A stretch of DNA of 64,000 nucleotides, from the NCBI RefSeq assembly GCF_012027305.1, contig NZ_SNUF01000001.1, positions 372,001 through 436,000 on the forward strand. The letters are read 5' to 3'. The DNA is from Thermococcus sp. MAR1 (lineage in GTDB: Archaea > Methanobacteriota_B > Thermococci > Thermococcales > Thermococcaceae). The translations under genes were made by a program, and so were the position numbers. The notes beneath the pieces were generated by a model. The model was not told the DNA's origin. It did not search any database and worked only from the letters and a program-made list of their open reading frames with translations. Below are positions 43,190 through 50,372 of the stretch, piece by piece. Position 1 is the first letter of the stretch. Each line of letters opens with the position of its first letter.

Positions 43190-43780
43190 ATGGATATCAT
43201 GCTCGGTGCGGTTCTTGCAGGGGGTAGGAGTAAGCGCTTCGGAGGCGACAAGCTCCTCTTCAGGATAGGTGGAAGGCCGCTTATTTCGTACGCCCTTGAG
43301 AGAATTGAGTCGGCGTCGCTTATCAAGGAAGTCGTTATCGTGGCATCTCCCGACAACGCCGGGAGGCTCAGAAGCCTCGGCTACGAGGTGGTGGTTGACG
43401 AACTCTCTATTGGACCTATGGGTGGAGTTTATACCGCATTGGGCGTCGGTGATTCGTTCGTCGTCGCGGGGGACATGCCGCTTATCGTCCCGGAGTTCGT
43501 TGACCGAATGATCCGGGAATTCCGGGGGAGTGAAAAGCTCGTCTGCGTTCCCCGCTGGACCAACGGATACCTTGAACCCCTCCATGCGATATACTCAAAG
43601 GCGTTCCGCCGGGTTCTCAAGGGCAGGATACGCGATGGGGACTACTCGCTGAACGGTGCGATACGCTTTGCCGACGTATGCTATTTGAATGTGGAGAAGT
43701 TGCCCCCTTCGTGGAGGGAGAGCTTCTTCAACGTTAATCGCCGGAGCGACCTCAGAAAGCTCGTGGGGGACTCAAAGTGA
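43190..43780 (+). CDS. mobA: Molybdenum cofactor guanylyltransferase
   Basis: Attaches GMP to molybdo- or tungstopterin. The 196 residues start with the nucleotide-binding signature GAVLAGGRSKRFGGDK (about 5-20), followed by DELSIGPMGGVYTAL (about 67-81) and VVAGDMPLI (about 90-98) with the metal-binding aspartate. In Thermococcales the pterin is chiefly tungsto-bispterin, and the presence of a guanylyl form is less certain. ATG 43190 has GGAG upstream; an ATG at 43199 is possible. It is divergent from hypC and its end overlaps the convergent acetyltransferase gene by nine bases. Confidence 0.88.
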   Translation: MDIMLGAVLAGGRSKRFGGDKLLFRIGGRPLISYALERIESASLIKEVVIVASPDNAGRLRSLGYEVVVDELSIGPMGGVYTALGVGDSFVVAGDMPLIVPEFVDRMIREFRGSEKLVCVPRWTNGYLEPLHAIYSKAFRRVLKGRIRDGDYSLNGAIRFADVCYLNVEKLPPSWRESFFNVNRRSDLRKLVGDSK

Positions 43781-44644
43781 CTTCGCTAGTATGATAACCT
43801 CATCCAGGGGTGTTATGCCGAACTCCAGCCTTCCGCTTACCAGCTTTCTGCTGAGGCTCGTTCTGAGGGTTTTGAAGCCCCTGCTCCTCGCAAGGGTCGC
43901 GAGCTTTCTCAGACCCTCCAGGCCGTCCTCCCCCCAGAAATAGGCCGTTGCTGTCTGTCTATCGAAGAAGCTGCCCTCAAGAACGTAAAAGCCTCCCTCA
44001 ATGCTCCCGCTCTCGAAGTGAACCCTCCCGTCCACATCGGCGATCCTGTCAACGAACTCTGAGAACCAGTGGTTGTAGGAGCTCTGAAACTGCCCCAGGC
44101 TGAGGGGCAGCCCTCTCAGGTCGTCCCAGTCGGGGATCAGTTCGGCAGCAGTAGGAGCCCTCCTCCCGGTGTCCGTTGAGATGTCTGCGATAATCCCTTG
44201 GTAGACTGTTCTGTTAAATCCAAGCTTTCTGTAGAACCCGAGGGCCTTCTTCTCGGGGGTCACCGTGAGGAGATCGCAACCCTTCTCCTTTGCCAGCTCC
44301 ACCACGCGCTCCAGCAGGGCCCTTCCGACGCCTTTTCCCTGATACCACCGTGCTACTTCGATGACGCTGAGGTGTGCGGTTTTTACGAGCTCCCCGTCCC
44401 AGACTTCATCGCTTATGAACACCTCGGTCTCGCCGGCTATCTTTCCGTTCAGCTCAGCCACGAGCGCTATTCCGCCAGCAAGTTTGAGGTTGTTCAGGTG
44501 GATCGCACAGGTCTCCTCCAGCCCCCAGGGGCCGACTTGAAGGTATGTCTCGTAGGGCGAGTCCTTCCAGGGCGAGTTGGAGAGGTATATGCCCACTATT
44601 CTCCGGCAGTCCCAGATTGTGGCTTCCCTAACCCTCAGTTTCAT
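43772..44644 (-). CDS. GNAT-family acetyltransferase
   Basis: A 290-residue protein with an N-terminal GNAT fold: LRVREATIWDCRRIVGIY at the start, VIEVARWYQGKGVGRALLERVVELAKEKG (acetyl-CoA loop with the Q/RxxGxG/A motif YQGKGVGRA, about 99-107) and ALGFYRKLGFNRTVYQG. The C-terminal 130 residues form a second domain of unrecognised type. Acceptor substrate unknown. ATG 44644 follows GGTGTT and overlaps the end of the maturation protease gene by 17 bases, so the two are translationally coupled. Confidence 0.88.
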   Translation of the reverse strand: MKLRVREATIWDCRRIVGIYLSNSPWKDSPYETYLQVGPWGLEETCAIHLNNLKLAGGIALVAELNGKIAGETEVFISDEVWDGELVKTAHLSVIEVARWYQGKGVGRALLERVVELAKEKGCDLLTVTPEKKALGFYRKLGFNRTVYQGIIADISTDTGRRAPTAAELIPDWDDLRGLPLSLGQFQSSYNHWFSEFVDRIADVDGRVHFESGSIEGGFYVLEGSFFDRQTATAYFWGEDGLEGLRKLATLARSRGFKTLRTSLSRKLVSGRLEFGITPLDEVIILAKSL

Positions 44645-45107
44645 TGAGAACACCGGCCATGGATTTTGCGAGAACCTCGGCCCTTTCAACCACAACCTCG
44701 CTTGGCTTCTGGAAGAGGCCCAGAACGGCCGGCTGGCAACCGACGAGGACGAACTCCGCGTTGAGGCGCGTCTTCAGGTAGCCCACCAGAACCTTGAGCG
44801 GCAGGCTGTGGGTCGAGACCGCCTCTCCGAGCGTTCCCTCTGGGTCGGCGAGTATGACTTCACCGTGCTCCCCGCCGAAGTCAACTGCATCAACGAAGAC
44901 CACCAGATCCGGCTCGAATTTTGTTATCTTCCCTGTATAGCTCTCCGGAACCTCCCCGCAGTTGAGGATGAGAACGTTTGGATTGCTCACCAGCTCCTTC
45001 AGCCTCTCGGCAACGAGGACGCCGAATGCATCGTCACCCCTAACCTCGTTCCCTATTCCGCAGACGACGACACGTTTCGCCTTTCTGAGGAGTTCGGAGA
45101 GTTTCAT
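44628..45107 (-). CDS. Hydrogenase maturation protease (HycI/HyaD family)
   Basis: A 159-residue endopeptidase that trims the C-terminus of a [NiFe] hydrogenase large subunit after nickel insertion. The nickel-sensing residues are visible in GIGNEVRGDDAFG (about 17-29), VFVDAVDFG (about 70-78) and STHSLPL (about 97-103). Which hydrogenase it serves cannot be told; no hydrogenase structural gene is in the window. ATG 45107 lies four bases after the stop of the HEPN gene. Cluster context supports the function. Confidence 0.92.
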   Translation of the reverse strand: MKLSELLRKAKRVVVCGIGNEVRGDDAFGVLVAERLKELVSNPNVLILNCGEVPESYTGKITKFEPDLVVFVDAVDFGGEHGEVILADPEGTLGEAVSTHSLPLKVLVGYLKTRLNAEFVLVGCQPAVLGLFQKPSEVVVERAEVLAKSMAGVLNETEG

Positions 45108-45111
45108 AAAT

Positions 45112-45483
45112 TTATTCCCCCAGCCGTCGAATGATAAAATCCAGAACCTGCTTTGCAGTTTTTATTGCTTCCTCTGCTAGTTCTTTTGGCACAGGGTAGT
45201 AACCAGGATATCTAACCTCAACGGCAAAGTCCGAGAGGTAATGAGCTCCTAAGTTGTAGAGTTCTTCAAAAGAGGGGTCTATCTCTTTACATTTCTCAAT
45301 AAGGTAAGCTATCTCATGAGTTCTTACCAGCGGTTTGTTGTTTTTGAGAAGGAATGCCTTTAGGAACTTTTCAACGGCCTGTTGGGCATGAAATGCAGCA
45401 TAGTCAGGAATATCATTCTCCAATGCGAGTTCGGCTAACCTGAGGTCGTCTTCTCCCTTTCGTATCCAATCGAGATAACTCAT
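45112..45483 (-). CDS. HEPN-domain protein (second toxin-like partner)
   Basis: A 123-residue HEPN protein. The family pattern is clear: YLDWIRKGEDDLRLAELALENDIPDYAAFHAQQAVEKFLKAFLL-type start (helices 1-2), LVRTHEIAYLIEKC (about 52-65) and the C-terminal VRYPGYYPVPKELAEEAIKTAKQVLDFI pattern. ATG 45483 overlaps the MNT gene stop as ATGA. It is not a close paralogue of the other HEPN protein in the window. Confidence 0.9.
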   Translation of the reverse strand: MSYLDWIRKGEDDLRLAELALENDIPDYAAFHAQQAVEKFLKAFLLKNNKPLVRTHEIAYLIEKCKEIDPSFEELYNLGAHYLSDFAVEVRYPGYYPVPKELAEEAIKTAKQVLDFIIRRLGE

Positions 45484-45800
45484 ACTGGGATACCCTCCCT
45501 AACGGCATAGTAGTATATGTACTCCTTAGAGTCCCTAAGCCTTTCAAGCTCCTCCTTGGATACAACGAGGATGTCCATGGCTAGGCCCTTCTTCGCAAGT
45601 CTTTTCCTTATTTCCCCGGTAAGATGCACTCTTTTTCTCCATTTCACTTGGTTCTCCGTGACGAGCAGAATGTCCCAGTCGCTGCCTTCTCTGGAGGTGC
45701 CCTTGGCCCTCGACCCAAAGAGTATTATCTCAACTACATTAACTCCCTGTTCCCTGCAGACGTTGATTACTGTGTCATGAATCAGCTTTCGCACTTCCAT
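45480..45800 (-). CDS. MNT-type nucleotidyltransferase (second antitoxin-like protein)
   Basis: A 106-residue minimal nucleotidyltransferase. The catalytic motif EIILFGSRAKGTSREGSDWDILLV (about 24-47) has GSRAKG and the DxD pair (DWD). ATG 45800 follows GGTGA; ATG 45812 overlaps the site. It pairs with the HEPN gene downstream and forms the second MNT-HEPN unit inside the hyp cluster. Confidence 0.9.
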   Translation of the reverse strand: MEVRKLIHDTVINVCREQGVNVVEIILFGSRAKGTSREGSDWDILLVTENQVKWRKRVHLTGEIRKRLAKKGLAMDILVVSKEELERLRDSKEYIYYYAVREGIPV

Positions 45801-45847
45801 GCTTTCACCCATTAAGCCTTTGCAATGAAGAAAAGAAAAACCCTTCG

Positions 45848-46591
45848 CTAAATCTTCTCCGCGACTTTCCTTATCTTCTCCGCGAACTCGGTCTTCAGGA
45901 GCTCTTCAACGTTCCCAATCTTGGATTCGAGGTCCGGATAAAAGGGTATTCCGGCAAGGTATGGGACGTTGTAGCGCTCCGCGAGCTTTTTAACATCCCT
46001 TTCGTCGAGTTGCCCCGGACGGAGAACCATGTTCTCGACGACTCCCATGATTCTGTGCTCCCTCTCCCTGAGAAGGGTCAGAAGCTTTTCAACGACGTTG
46101 ATTGACAGCTTCGACGGCGTTGCAACGACGAGGAACTCGCCCCTCTTGAGGAACCTCAGCACGTCGAGGAACTGGTCGCCGAGGCCGGGGGGCATGTCTA
46201 TGATGAGGTAGTCCAGCTCGTCCCAGCGCGTTATGGCGAGGAGCTCGATGAGGGCATCGCTTATCTCCATGCCCCTCATGGGTGTGGGTTTGTCCTCGGA
46301 GTAGTAGACGATGCTCATGAACTTTATTCCGTGAACCGTCGGCGGGATTACACCGTACTCCTCCTCGGGGAACTCCTTTGGCTCGAAGCCGAGAATCACG
46401 TGGTCGCTCGCGCCGTGGAAGTCGAGGTCAAGCAGTCCAACCTTGTAACCCTTCTCCGCCAGAACAAGGGCGAGGGTTGTTGAGACGAGCGACTTTCCAA
46501 CGCCGCCCTTCCCGCTGACGACGGGAATTATGCGCTTCACCTTCTCAAGCCTGCCCTCTATGCCCTTGACGCGCGGGTCTATGCTTATCAT
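45848..46591 (-). CDS. hypB: Mrp/MinD-type ATPase, nickel-insertion factor HypB of the Thermococcales type
   Basis: A 247-residue P-loop ATPase with the deviant Walker A motif VSGKGGVGKS (about 24-33), the switch region LLDLDFHGASDH (about 53-64) and DMPPGLGDQ (about 132-140). Thermococcales lack the bacterial GTPase HypB; the Mrp/MinD-like ATPase beside hypA takes this role in nickel delivery, which is established for T. kodakarensis. The lack of the CxxC pair near the C-terminus distinguishes it from Fe-S scaffold Mrp proteins. ATG 46591 overlaps the hypA stop as ATGA. Confidence 0.88.
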   Translation of the reverse strand: MISIDPRVKGIEGRLEKVKRIIPVVSGKGGVGKSLVSTTLALVLAEKGYKVGLLDLDFHGASDHVILGFEPKEFPEEEYGVIPPTVHGIKFMSIVYYSEDKPTPMRGMEISDALIELLAITRWDELDYLIIDMPPGLGDQFLDVLRFLKRGEFLVVATPSKLSINVVEKLLTLLREREHRIMGVVENMVLRPGQLDERDVKKLAERYNVPYLAGIPFYPDLESKIGNVEELLKTEFAEKIRKVAEKI

Positions 46592-47007
46592 GCCTCTCCC
46601 TCCTTCTCGATCTTTATGCCGCTTATGTAGACTCCCCTCCCCTGGAGAACCTCAAAGTCCCTGCTCCCGCACTTCGGACAGGCTAGAAACGCGTGTACTA
46701 CCTCGGGGATGAAGTGTATGTCCTCCTTTATGCGCTCGTCGAAGTTTCCCTTGACCTCCTTCAGCTTCCACTCGTGACCGCAGTTGCGGCACTTAAAAAC
46801 CGCCTCTTCCTCGATGAACTCTATCTCTGCCCCCTCTCCTATCGTCCCCTTGAGGAGCTCCTTCATTGCGAACTCGACTATCTCGGCGTTGACGTCCTGG
46901 AGTTCGCCGAGAACGACCTGGATCGCGAGGAGCTTTGACGCGCCTTCCCTTTCAGCGTAATCTAGGGCAGTTCTAACTATACCATCGGCGAGTGCCCACT
47001 CGTGCAT
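46588..47007 (-). CDS. hypA: Hydrogenase nickel chaperone HypA
   Basis: A 139-residue nickel-delivery protein. The N-terminal MHEWALAD supplies the nickel ligands (amine, His2), and the zinc domain has FKCRNCGHEW (about 71-80) and ACPKCGSRDF (about 108-118), with an insertion between them as in other thermococcal HypA. It acts with the adjacent ATPase. ATG 47007 follows GGAGGG. A SurR-like site lies upstream. Confidence 0.95.
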   Translation of the reverse strand: MHEWALADGIVRTALDYAEREGASKLLAIQVVLGELQDVNAEIVEFAMKELLKGTIGEGAEIEFIEEEAVFKCRNCGHEWKLKEVKGNFDERIKEDIHFIPEVVHAFLACPKCGSRDFEVLQGRGVYISGIKIEKEGEA

Positions 47008-47041
47008 CTCAATCCCTCCGTTCAGATTTTATTCCTGAACG

Positions 47042-47050
47042 CTTAAAAAT
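47042..47050 (-). promoter_or_regulatory. TATA-like element of hypA
   Basis: Minus-strand ATTTTTAAG, 35-43 bases before the hypA ATG; the SurR-like site is upstream of it. Confidence 0.5.
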
Positions 47051-47056
47051 GGGCGG

Positions 47057-47073
47057 GTTTCAAACCTTGGGTT
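47057..47073 (+). promoter_or_regulatory. SurR-like site upstream of hypA (perfect consensus)
   Basis: Plus strand GTT-TCA-AAC-CTTGG-GTT, exact to GTTn3AACn5GTT, with the palindromic core reading GTTTGAAAC on the minus strand. It lies upstream of the hypA TATA-like element and inside the last codons of the neighbouring membrane protein gene. Confidence 0.72.
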
Positions 47074-47992
47074 CACTGGCTTCCATCTCCCTCAGCTTCC
47101 ACGCGAGAACCGCGAAGGTGACCACGCCTAGGAGGGCCTCACCCCTCACGCCGTTGACCTCTAGGATTACATCGTAGGGCACGAGCCAGAAGGCCAGGAA
47201 GCCCAGGGCTAGGGCATACTTTCTCCTCTCGTCAAGATGGGAGGGTGTGGAGTAGAAGTGGAGGGTTACCAGAAGTCCGAGGACAGAGGGCACAACGGGG
47301 TGTGCTGAGGAGTGGGGGAAGGCTGTGAAGATAAAGAACAACGCGAAGGAGACAGTGAAGCCATAGACGAAGGGATGTCTCCTTGGAATGCCGCGCTTGA
47401 AGAGAGTCTCCCTTTTTACCTTCCTTGCGAGGATCAGCAGGAGCACCGTGAGGAGGATGGTGAGGGAATACTGAACTGCCGGCGGGCGGTACTGGGCCAG
47501 GAACGCTGAGAACACCGCAGCGGAGGCTCCGAAAGAGAGTGCCGTCACGGTTATCCCCCGCGTTCCAAGGAGTGTTTCATTGGAGAACTCTGGATAGAGG
47601 GCATCGACAACCATTATCGGCATCGCTATGCTCATCAGGGAGTGAAACATCGTCAGCCACACCGCCCAGACTGCGTTAACTCCCCATACCCTCCCATAAA
47701 CGCTGAAAACGTCCAGGTCTGGCCATTTCGGATTGAACCACGACTTTACGACGAGTCCCTCCTCCACGATTCCATAGACAAAGCCGAGGAGCATGAGCCT
47801 AACGTAGTTCCTCCCCCACCTGATCCAGGCCTCGCGGACGAGGAGAACGCCAGCACCGTAGTAGGCCCACAGAAACGGAAACGAGAGGGGATTCGTGAGG
47901 ACTTCTAGGGGTGGGGTGGAGCCGCTCAGCACCTCTGCGAAGAAGGGCGAGATTAGCGAGAGGACTAAAGCGACCCTGGTTTTGGAGTTCAT
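47060..47992 (-). CDS. Multi-pass membrane protein, unknown function
   Basis: A 310-residue integral membrane protein with about eight to nine helices. Notable is FVYGIVEEGLVVKSWFNPKWPDL (about 69-91), an EE motif followed by a charged loop, and MFHSLMSIAMPIMVVDALYP with a conserved-looking histidine. EExxx and histidine residues in membrane helices recall CPBP-type intramembrane proteases, but the full motif set is not present, so this is only a suggestion. ATG 47992 is chosen; GGAGAG lies upstream, and the frame to 48061 is in promoter-like sequence. It is divergent from the TauE gene and its stop overlaps the SurR-like site of hypA. Confidence 0.7.
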   Translation of the reverse strand: MNSKTRVALVLSLISPFFAEVLSGSTPPLEVLTNPLSFPFLWAYYGAGVLLVREAWIRWGRNYVRLMLLGFVYGIVEEGLVVKSWFNPKWPDLDVFSVYGRVWGVNAVWAVWLTMFHSLMSIAMPIMVVDALYPEFSNETLLGTRGITVTALSFGASAAVFSAFLAQYRPPAVQYSLTILLTVLLLILARKVKRETLFKRGIPRRHPFVYGFTVSFALFFIFTAFPHSSAHPVVPSVLGLLVTLHFYSTPSHLDERRKYALALGFLAFWLVPYDVILEVNGVRGEALLGVVTFAVLAWKLREMEASEPKV

Positions 47993-48043
47993 GTATTGAA
48001 CTCGGCTCTCCTGTTTAACACCTTTTTGGATGAGAAAATTTTT

Positions 48044-48063
48044 AAATGAGGTTCTTCTCATTT
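48044..48063 (+). promoter_or_regulatory. AAATGA-N8-TCATTT operator at the TauE promoter
   Basis: An inverted repeat AAATGA (48044-48049) and TCATTT (48058-48063) with eight bases between. It is fused to the TATA-like TTTTTAAA immediately upstream and covers the expected start-site region. The same arrangement occurs at the TDT exporter gene (49826-49845). Confidence 0.6.
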
Positions 48064-48080
48064 TGTTTGGGTGACCTAAA

Positions 48081-48820
48081 ACGAACTACCCTGAACTCGC
48101 ACTTGTTGCCTTTATCCTCAGTATCGTCTTCTCGATAGGGGGTGTTGGTTCTGCAATAGCCATAGTCCCGGTCATGGGCTGGCTTGGGGTTCCTCTCATG
48201 ACCGCGAAACCAACCGGTCTGTTCATCAACACACTCTCAATGCTCTCCGCAACGCTGAAGAACATCAGACATGGCAAGCTCGACGTTCGATTCGGCCTGC
48301 CAATCCTCATCGTGACACGGCTATTTCTCCGATTGGTGCATACTCCGGGAAGTTCATACCTCGTCGCGTTGTCCTTGTCGTTTTCGTGCTCTTCCTGCTT
48401 TACTCAGGCACGATGATGCTCTTTTTCCGGCCCAGAAAGCGGAGGGGAGGGGGAAACCACGTCATTGAGGGCTCGCTCATCGGTGGAATAGCAGGCTTTC
48501 TGGGTGGACTCCTCGGTGTTGGGGGAGGCGGAATAATCAGTCCCGCATTGATACTTCTCGGCTATGAACCGAAAAAAGTCGCCTCGACAACAGCATTGAT
48601 AGTGTTCTTCTCGTCCCTGAGCGGGTTCCTGACGTACTGGGGCATGGGAACTTTGGACTTAAAACTGCTCCTCTGGGTCTCCGTTCCTGCAATAGTCGGG
48701 GGCTGGCTTGGAACGCACCTGATGCACTTTAAGATGAGCTCCGACCAGGTGAAAAAGATGATAGGGGTCATAATGTACCTCATAGCCCTTAAGACGCTTC
48801 TCGTTGCTCTGAACCTCTGA
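48081..48820 (+). pseudogene. TauE/SafE-family anion exporter, broken by frameshift and start-codon change
   Basis: TauE/SafE proteins export sulfite or organosulfonates. The reading frame from 48081 gives family-like sequence (PELALVAFILSIVFSIGGVGSAIAIVP, GLFINTLSMLSATLKNIRHGKL), but at 48314-48317 the frame shifts: GTGAC-ACGGCT appears to lack one base, and the family sequence resumes in another frame (AISPIGAYSGKF, GGIAGFLGGLLGVGGGGII) to the stop at 48820. In addition, the codon placed correctly after GGTGA (48070-48074) is ACG where ATG is expected. Two separate lesions argue for decay rather than a single sequencing error; re-sequencing or a programmed frameshift cannot be excluded. The 3' end overlaps the convergent TDT gene by 32 bases. 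Confidence 0.75.
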
Positions 48821-49811
48821 AGGCGAAGTTTCTGAGCGTAAGACCTCCAGTGACCAGCCATATCGCCAGGAGGAGCCAGTAGAGGACGAATCCAAAGTCT
48901 GTGATGGCGTTTATCCCGAAGGTTGTCCCTACGTTGAAGGTCGCACTAACGTAGGCTCCAAGCGGGAATATGAAGGCCCACCAGGCGAGGCTGTAGGGGA
49001 GGTTGAGCTTCCTGAGGTAGTGGAGCGTCATCAGAATCGCCATGAGAAGCCACCATATTCCAAAACCCCAGAGGAGCAGTCCAAAGACTAAGAAAGGCTC
49101 CTTCACCGTTACGAAGTCGCTCGCCTTTATTAGTGCGTAGAGGGTTGAAGTCCCGGCTCCGATGGGTCCGAGGTTTATCCATATTGCTGGCGCCATACCG
49201 CATGGCAGGGGTTCGTGGGTTATGAACCTGTGCATGACTATCGCAAAGAGCGCCAGGTAGAGAAAGAAGCCGGAGCCCCAGGCAAAGTAGTTTATCGCAT
49301 ATGTGACCTCCCTGGTGGCTCCAGCGAGTGTTGAGGCTATCACCGAGCCGCTGAGTGGAATCACTATCAGTCCAACCGGGGGAATAAACCACGCGGGAGT
49401 CACGGTTCTGATGTCTATTCCCCCCTCGATAAACATCAGGTATGGAATCAGCAGGGCAAAGAACACCGTGAGAACTGTTCCTGTGGCCCAGAATACCACT
49501 GCAACGAATTCCCTCCGGAGGATGAAAAGGTAGTCCGCTGAGAGGACGAGCATTGCCACCGCTATTGTGCCGTAGAAGTGGCATATGACGGGATGCCTCA
49601 AGTCACCGAGGGCGTCTTCTCTATATCTTAGCCACCTCAGAACCCAGGGCACCAGCAGGACGAAGAACAGAACGGTGTTGATGTAAGTCAGAAGCTCTGC
49701 AAAGTTCCCTAGGGGTGGGAGTTTCCCCGAGTATGCCTTGCTCACGAGCGCTAGAGCACCGGTTCCCATAACGCTCGCGAACCAGCTCGGTGCGAAGTCT
49801 TTGATTCCCAT
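48789..49811 (-). CDS. TDT/SLAC1-family anion exporter (tellurite-resistance/dicarboxylate/sulfite type)
   Basis: A 340-residue membrane protein with ten predicted helices, the TDT (TehA/SSU1/SLAC1) plan: FAPSWFASVMGTGALALV at the N-terminus (helix 1), FWATGTVLTVFF, MHRFITHEPLPCGMAPAIWINLGPIGAG (helix 5-6 region near 195-220) and LPYSLAWWAFIFPLGAYVSAT. Family members carry sulfite, malate or chloride. ATG 49811 follows GGTGGTCG. The promoter carries the same inverted repeat as the TauE gene. The 3' end overlaps that gene. Confidence 0.9.
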   Translation of the reverse strand: MGIKDFAPSWFASVMGTGALALVSKAYSGKLPPLGNFAELLTYINTVLFFVLLVPWVLRWLRYREDALGDLRHPVICHFYGTIAVAMLVLSADYLFILRREFVAVVFWATGTVLTVFFALLIPYLMFIEGGIDIRTVTPAWFIPPVGLIVIPLSGSVIASTLAGATREVTYAINYFAWGSGFFLYLALFAIVMHRFITHEPLPCGMAPAIWINLGPIGAGTSTLYALIKASDFVTVKEPFLVFGLLLWGFGIWWLLMAILMTLHYLRKLNLPYSLAWWAFIFPLGAYVSATFNVGTTFGINAITDFGFVLYWLLLAIWLVTGGLTLRNFAFRGSEQREAS

Positions 49812-49825
49812 ACGACCACCAAATT

Positions 49826-49845
49826 AAATGAAAAAAATTTCATTT
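49826..49845 (-). promoter_or_regulatory. AAATGA-N8-TCATTT operator at the TDT exporter promoter
   Basis: On the minus strand TTTTTAAATGA is followed after eight bases by TCATTT, ending 14 bases before the ATG at 49811. It forms part of a longer perfect inverted repeat (49824-49847, 10-bp arms, loop of four A/T). The TATA element and first half-site overlap exactly as at 48044-48063. Confidence 0.65.
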
Positions 49846-49855
49846 AAAAACTTTT

Positions 49856-50227
49856 TCACTGGTGCTTCGTCGCCTCTATCCTCTCCCTCCAGTGAGGGTC
49901 GACCTCAAGAACCTGGTGTATGAAGGCCTCAACGACGTTTTTAACCCTCCCGTAGGCCCCGGTGACGACGGTTATTCCTAGGCCCTCGAAGTATGCCATG
50001 GCCTTTCCTCCCATCCCGTAGGCAAGCACAACCTCCCCGCCGTGCTCCTTCACGAAGTTTGGGATGTCACCTGGGCCGTGCTCTTCGAAGGGAACCTCGA
50101 CAACCTCGAAACCTTTGATGGTGGCATCATCGACCTCAACGAACGCGAAATATTTTGCCCTGCCAAAGTGCTCACAGACCTCGCTCTCCAGCCCTCTATC
50201 ATCCTTAAGGGGGACCGCGATTCTCAT
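49856..50227 (-). CDS. NifX/NifB-like (dinitrogenase Fe-Mo cofactor type) protein
   Basis: A 123-residue protein of the Nif-Fe-Mo-co superfamily, which binds iron-molybdenum or related clusters. The fold is marked by MRIAVPLKDDRGLESEVCEHFGRAKYFAFV-type start (about 1-30), a central VVLAYGMGGKAMAYFEGLGITVV (about 66-88) and a C-terminal helix. In archaea without nitrogenase these proteins have unknown roles, perhaps in metal-cluster handling. ATG 50227 is preceded by GGTGGT. It is divergent from fmdE with a SurR-like site between. Confidence 0.85.
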   Translation of the reverse strand: MRIAVPLKDDRGLESEVCEHFGRAKYFAFVEVDDATIKGFEVVEVPFEEHGPGDIPNFVKEHGGEVVLAYGMGGKAMAYFEGLGITVVTGAYGRVKNVVEAFIHQVLEVDPHWRERIEATKHQ

Positions 50228-50255
50228 GAAACCACCAATACTATGAAAAAGTCTT

Positions 50256-50265
50256 CAAATATAAA
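50256..50265 (-). promoter_or_regulatory. TATA-like element of the NifX-like gene
   Basis: Minus-strand CTTTATATTT lies 29-38 bases before the start codon at 50227. Confidence 0.55.
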
Positions 50266-50269
50266 GTTT

Positions 50270-50281
50270 GTGCATATGCAC
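50270..50281. promoter_or_regulatory. Perfect 12-base palindrome GTGCATATGCAC
   Basis: It sits five bases upstream of the TATA element of the NifX-like gene, where an activator or a metal-responsive regulator could bind. No other copy was noticed in the window. Confidence 0.45.
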
Positions 50282-50299
50282 GCTTTTCTAAAGCACCAA

Positions 50300-50316
50300 C
50301 ACCAAAGGTTAATAAC
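50300..50316 (-). promoter_or_regulatory. SurR-like site in the NifX-like/fmdE divergent promoter (one mismatch)
   Basis: Minus strand GTT-ATT-AAC-CTTTG-GTG differs from GTTn3AACn5GTT in the final base. It is upstream of the TATA-like elements of both divergent genes, an activating position for each. Confidence 0.5.
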
Positions 50317-50372
50317 ACCTAGCTCAAAAAATCGTTAAAAAATGTGTTACCCAATTCGCCTTTGGTGATACA

